This document shows, piece after piece, positions 7,513-9,983 of a DNA stretch of 9,983 bases. The translations under genes were made by a program, and so were the position numbers. The notes below the pieces were generated by a model. That model ran no database searches, was not told the origin of the DNA, and saw only the letters and a program-made list of their open reading frames with translations. This stretch comes from an uncultured Collinsella sp. (lineage in GTDB: Bacteria; Actinomycetota; Coriobacteriia; Coriobacteriales; Coriobacteriaceae): NCBI GenBank assembly GCA_900550205.1, contig URRJ01000063.1, positions 1-9,983 on the forward strand, given 5' to 3'. The stretch's first letter is position 1; each line of letters begins with the position of its first letter.

Positions 7513-9883
7513 GGACAACGCGCCGGTGGTGGCGCTCGACACTTCGACTGATATGCTTGCCTGCGCGGTAAGCTGGCGTGACGCACAGACGGGCGAGGCG
7601 AAGCTGGTGAGTGGCGACCATCTGTGTCGCCGCCATGCCAATGTGGAGCTCGTGAATACTGTTGATGGCGTACTGAAGCAGGCCGGCCTGGATTGCAGCG
7701 ATGTCGGCTGTTATGTGGTCGGTCGCGGTCCCGGCTCGTTTACGGGCGTGCGTATCGGCATCTCCACTGCGAAGGGTCTGGCGCGCGGTGCCAACGTGCC
7801 GTTGCTGGGCGTGTCGACGCTCGATGCTTGCGCCTGGACGGCATGGAAGGCCGGCGTGCGCGGCAAGCTTGGTGTTCTTGCTGACGCCATGCGCGGCGAG
7901 GTGTACCCGGCGCTGTATGTGCTGGGGGACGAAGGCCCCGAGCGTCAGTTTGAGCGTGAGAGCGTGGTCAAGGCAGCCATGGCGCTCGATGAGTGGCGCG
8001 AGGCCACCGACTGGGATCAAATGAGGCTGACGGGCGACGGCTTGGTACGTTACGGCAAGCTTTTGCATGAGGAGGAGACCGCCCGCTGCGTGGAGCGCGA
8101 CCTGTGGTGGCCTTCGGGCGAGGGCCTGCTTCTTGCGCATGCTGCGGGCGACGGAGATCCGGCCCGCATCCTGCCGATCTATACGCGTCTTTCGGATGCC
8201 GAGGAAAACGAGCGCAGGCGTCTTGGGCTTGCCGAGAGCGCACAGAGTGAAATTACGGGCGTGGCCGATGAGCTCGCCGGTCGCCATCTGCAGTTCCGCC
8301 CCATGGGCGCAGCTGATGCCGAGGGCGCGAGCGCGCTGGAGGCAGCCTGCTTTGAAGGCGCTGGGCACGAGGCGTGGACCCCGAGCATGTTCCTGTCCGA
8401 GCTGGGTCAGGACGTTGCCGCTCCGCGCAGCTGGTGGGTTGCTCACGATGACGGCCAGCTCCTGGGCCTTGCCGGCGGTATGGTTGTCGATGGTGACGTG
8501 CAGATCATGGACGTTGCCGTCGGTCCGGCGCATCGTCGTGAGGGCATTGCCCGCAAGCTGCTGTCGCACGTGAGCTATGACGCCCAGATGCTCGGTTGCA
8601 CGACGGCCTCGCTCGAGGTCGAGGACGGCAATGAGGACGCGGTTGCACTCTATGCCGCCCTGGGCTTTACCGAGGCGGGTCGTCGTCGTGGCTACTACGG
8701 CGCCGGCAAGGATGCCATCGTCATGACGGCCCCACTTCCCCTCGTGCTTCCGGTCGATAACGCCTCGCCTGAGCCGACGGCAGCCGAGCAGCGCGTATGG
8801 CCCCTGCCTGCGCCCAAGCGCTCTGCCGAGGAGCGTGTCGAGATTGAGCGTCGTCGCCTCGTACTCGCTATCGAGAGCTCCTGTGACGAGACGGCGGTGG
8901 CGATTATCGATGCGGACGGCAATATGCTGGCCAATCAGGTTTCGACGCAGATTGATTTTCATGCCCGTTTTGGCGGCGTAGTGCCCGAGATCGCTTCGCG
9001 CAAGCACGTTGAGGTTATCGTGAGCGTCGTGGACGCGGCGCTCGAGGATGCCGCAGCATCGCTTGGTCTTGAGGGCGGGGCCATCGCGCCGAGCGAACTC
9101 GCCGCTGTTGGCGTGACACAGGGTCCGGGCCTGGTGGGCGCTCTGGTGGTGGGCGTCGCCTTCGCCAAGGGCTTTGCCTACGCTGCTGGCAAGCCGCTCG
9201 TGTGCGTCAATCACCTTGAGGGCCATCTGTTTGCCAACCTGCTGGCGCAGCCCGATCTCAAGCCGCCGTTTATCTTCACGCTCGTCTCGGGCGGTCATAC
9301 CATGCTTGTTCACGTCAAGGCGTGGGGCGACTACGAGGTGCTCGGCGAGACGCTCGACGATGCCGTGGGTGAGGCCTTCGACAAGGTGGCTAAGGCGCTG
9401 GGCCTGGGCTATCCCGGCGGCCCCATCATCTCCAAGCTCGCCGAGACGGGCAACCCCAAGGCGATTGATTTCCCCCGTGCGCTTAACAGCAGGGGGGACT
9501 ATCGCTTCTCGCTTTCGGGCCTTAAAACGGCCGTGACGCTCTACATCGAGCAGGAAACCAAGGCCGGGCGCACGATTCATCTGCCCGATCTGGCGGCTTC
9601 GTTCGAGGCGGCGGTCTTTGACGTGCAGTACAAGAAGGCCAAAAACGCCCTGCACGCCACTGGGTGCAAGGAGTATTGCATCGGCGGCGGCGTCTCAGCT
9701 AACCCGCATCTGCGCGAGATGATGATTAAGAAGCTTGGGCGTCAGGGTATTCGCGTGACGGTGCCGCCGCTTTCGGCATGCACCGATAACGCCGCCATGA
9801 TCGCGGAGGTCGCCCGCCGTAAATTCGACCGAGGTGAAATCTCGCCGTTCGACGTCGACGCCGATCCGAACATGACGCTGTAG
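7499..9883 (+). CDS. tsaB-rimI-tsaD: TsaB-RimI-TsaD three-domain fusion (t6A37 synthesis plus N-acetyltransferase)
   Basis: One uninterrupted 794-residue frame joins three proteins that are usually separate. TsaB (about 1-245) shows ALDTST (12-17) and GRGPGSFTGVRIG (75-87). RimI-like GNAT (about 263-413, near bases 8285-8737) has the acetyl-CoA loop RREGIA (346-351), Glu373 and Tyr385 with the spacing of E. coli RimI Glu103/Tyr115, and ALYAALGF (383-390). A Pro-rich and then charged linker (about 414-452) leads to TsaD (about 453-794, from near 8855). TsaD has ESSCDET (459-465), GPGLVGAL (542-549), metal ligands His572 and His576 in HLEGH, SGGHT (597-601), GGGVSAN (729-735) and Asp763 in CTDNAAM. 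TsaD transfers threonylcarbamoyl to tRNA A37, and TsaB is its obligate partner. RimI acetylates protein N-termini in other bacteria. The ATG at 7499 has AGGG 9 nt upstream; an upstream in-frame TTG (7481) would add six residues and is less likely. Confidence 0.93.
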   Translation: MSLHRDNAPVVALDTSTDMLACAVSWRDAQTGEAKLVSGDHLCRRHANVELVNTVDGVLKQAGLDCSDVGCYVVGRGPGSFTGVRIGISTAKGLARGANVPLLGVSTLDACAWTAWKAGVRGKLGVLADAMRGEVYPALYVLGDEGPERQFERESVVKAAMALDEWREATDWDQMRLTGDGLVRYGKLLHEEETARCVERDLWWPSGEGLLLAHAAGDGDPARILPIYTRLSDAEENERRRLGLAESAQSEITGVADELAGRHLQFRPMGAADAEGASALEAACFEGAGHEAWTPSMFLSELGQDVAAPRSWWVAHDDGQLLGLAGGMVVDGDVQIMDVAVGPAHRREGIARKLLSHVSYDAQMLGCTTASLEVEDGNEDAVALYAALGFTEAGRRRGYYGAGKDAIVMTAPLPLVLPVDNASPEPTAAEQRVWPLPAPKRSAEERVEIERRRLVLAIESSCDETAVAIIDADGNMLANQVSTQIDFHARFGGVVPEIASRKHVEVIVSVVDAALEDAAASLGLEGGAIAPSELAAVGVTQGPGLVGALVVGVAFAKGFAYAAGKPLVCVNHLEGHLFANLLAQPDLKPPFIFTLVSGGHTMLVHVKAWGDYEVLGETLDDAVGEAFDKVAKALGLGYPGGPIISKLAETGNPKAIDFPRALNSRGDYRFSLSGLKTAVTLYIEQETKAGRTIHLPDLAASFEAAVFDVQYKKAKNALHATGCKEYCIGGGVSANPHLREMMIKKLGRQGIRVTVPPLSACTDNAAMIAEVARRKFDRGEISPFDVDADPNMTL

Positions 9884-9894
9884 TCGTACGGGTG

Positions 9895-9916
9895 CGGTCC
9901 CCGACCGGAGGGGCCG
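9895..9916 (+). other. Weak hairpin after the operon
   Basis: CGG-T-CCCC (9895-9902) can pair with GGGGCCG (9910-9916) with a single bulged T and a 7-nt loop. No T tract follows, so it is unlikely to terminate on its own. It may protect the mRNA 3' end or be incidental. Confidence 0.3.
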
Positions 9917-9943
9917 GATATAAGGTTTATCGCGAGTTCCGCA

Positions 9944-9980
9944 CGCAAAGAAGGCCACTTAATGTGGCCTTCGTCTTGCG
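9944..9980 (+). terminator. Probable intrinsic terminator of the acpS-tsaD operon
   Basis: GAAGGCCAC (9950-9958) pairs perfectly with GTGGCCTTC (9964-9972) around a TTAAT loop. After a small internal bulge the pairing continues with CGCAA (9944-9948) and TTGCG (9976-9980). The downstream T content is poor (GTCTTGCG), so it is a weaker terminator than the one after 5S. It lies 60 nt after the last stop codon, and the window ends 3 nt later, so it cannot be seen whether a convergent gene shares it. Confidence 0.6.
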
Positions 9981-9983
9981 CAG

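Noticed and set aside
7433..9655. A 740-codon open frame antisense to the tsaB-rimI-tsaD gene
   Set aside because: It is exactly codon-aligned with the sense gene, so it stays open simply because the sense frame does not use TTA, CTA or TCA over this stretch. Its translation is compositionally odd (His/Arg/Ala-rich) and matches no family, while the sense frame has clear motifs. It ends where a sense TCA codon occurs near 9692.
3060..9883. A hidden defence, toxin-antitoxin or other novel system in the protein-coding half
   Set aside because: Every gene is accounted for by a recognised housekeeping family and the gaps are at most 12 nt, leaving no room for an extra gene.

Overview
The window looks like chromosomal DNA from a high-GC Gram-positive bacterium, most likely a Coriobacteriia member such as Collinsella. 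This rests on the GC-rich rRNA, the AGGAG-type ribosome binding sites, the actinobacterial order of the housekeeping genes, and a fused TsaB-RimI-TsaD protein that I recall from Coriobacteriia. The genus is inferred from memory and not proven by the window.

Region 1 (1-2952) is the distal part of an rRNA operon. A 23S rRNA lacks roughly its first 300 nt because the window starts inside it. It is followed by a structured spacer of about 150 bp without a tRNA, a 5S rRNA inside an extended processing stem, and a strong intrinsic terminator. All the open frames over 1-2900 are by-products of GC-rich rRNA sequence.

Region 2 (2953-3059) is a short promoter region. It has a good sigma-70-type promoter, with a perfect 10-bp palindrome between the -35 and -10 boxes, and a strong Shine-Dalgarno sequence.

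Region 3 (3060-9883) is one tightly packed operon of six genes: acpS, nnr, alr, udg, tsaE and a tsaB-rimI-tsaD fusion. Intergenic distances run from +12 to -14 nt. The products activate acyl carrier protein, repair damaged NAD(P)H, make D-alanine for peptidoglycan, remove uracil from DNA, and build the t6A37 modification of ANN-decoding tRNAs. The last two genes encode TsaE, TsaB and TsaD, which complete the bacterial t6A machinery when a TsaC/Sua5 enzyme (not in this window) supplies threonylcarbamoyl-adenylate. The fused RimI domain is expected to acetylate protein N-termini.

Region 4 (9884-9983) has no gene. It contains a weak hairpin and then a stronger one that probably terminates the operon.

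The window is essentially core genome. I see no mobile element, CRISPR array, phage gene, tRNA or defence system. The items most worth a second look are the three-domain fusion, the C-terminal extension of AcpS, the palindrome in the promoter spacer, the competing hairpins beside 5S, and the absence from the 23S of the large insertion found in many actinobacteria.
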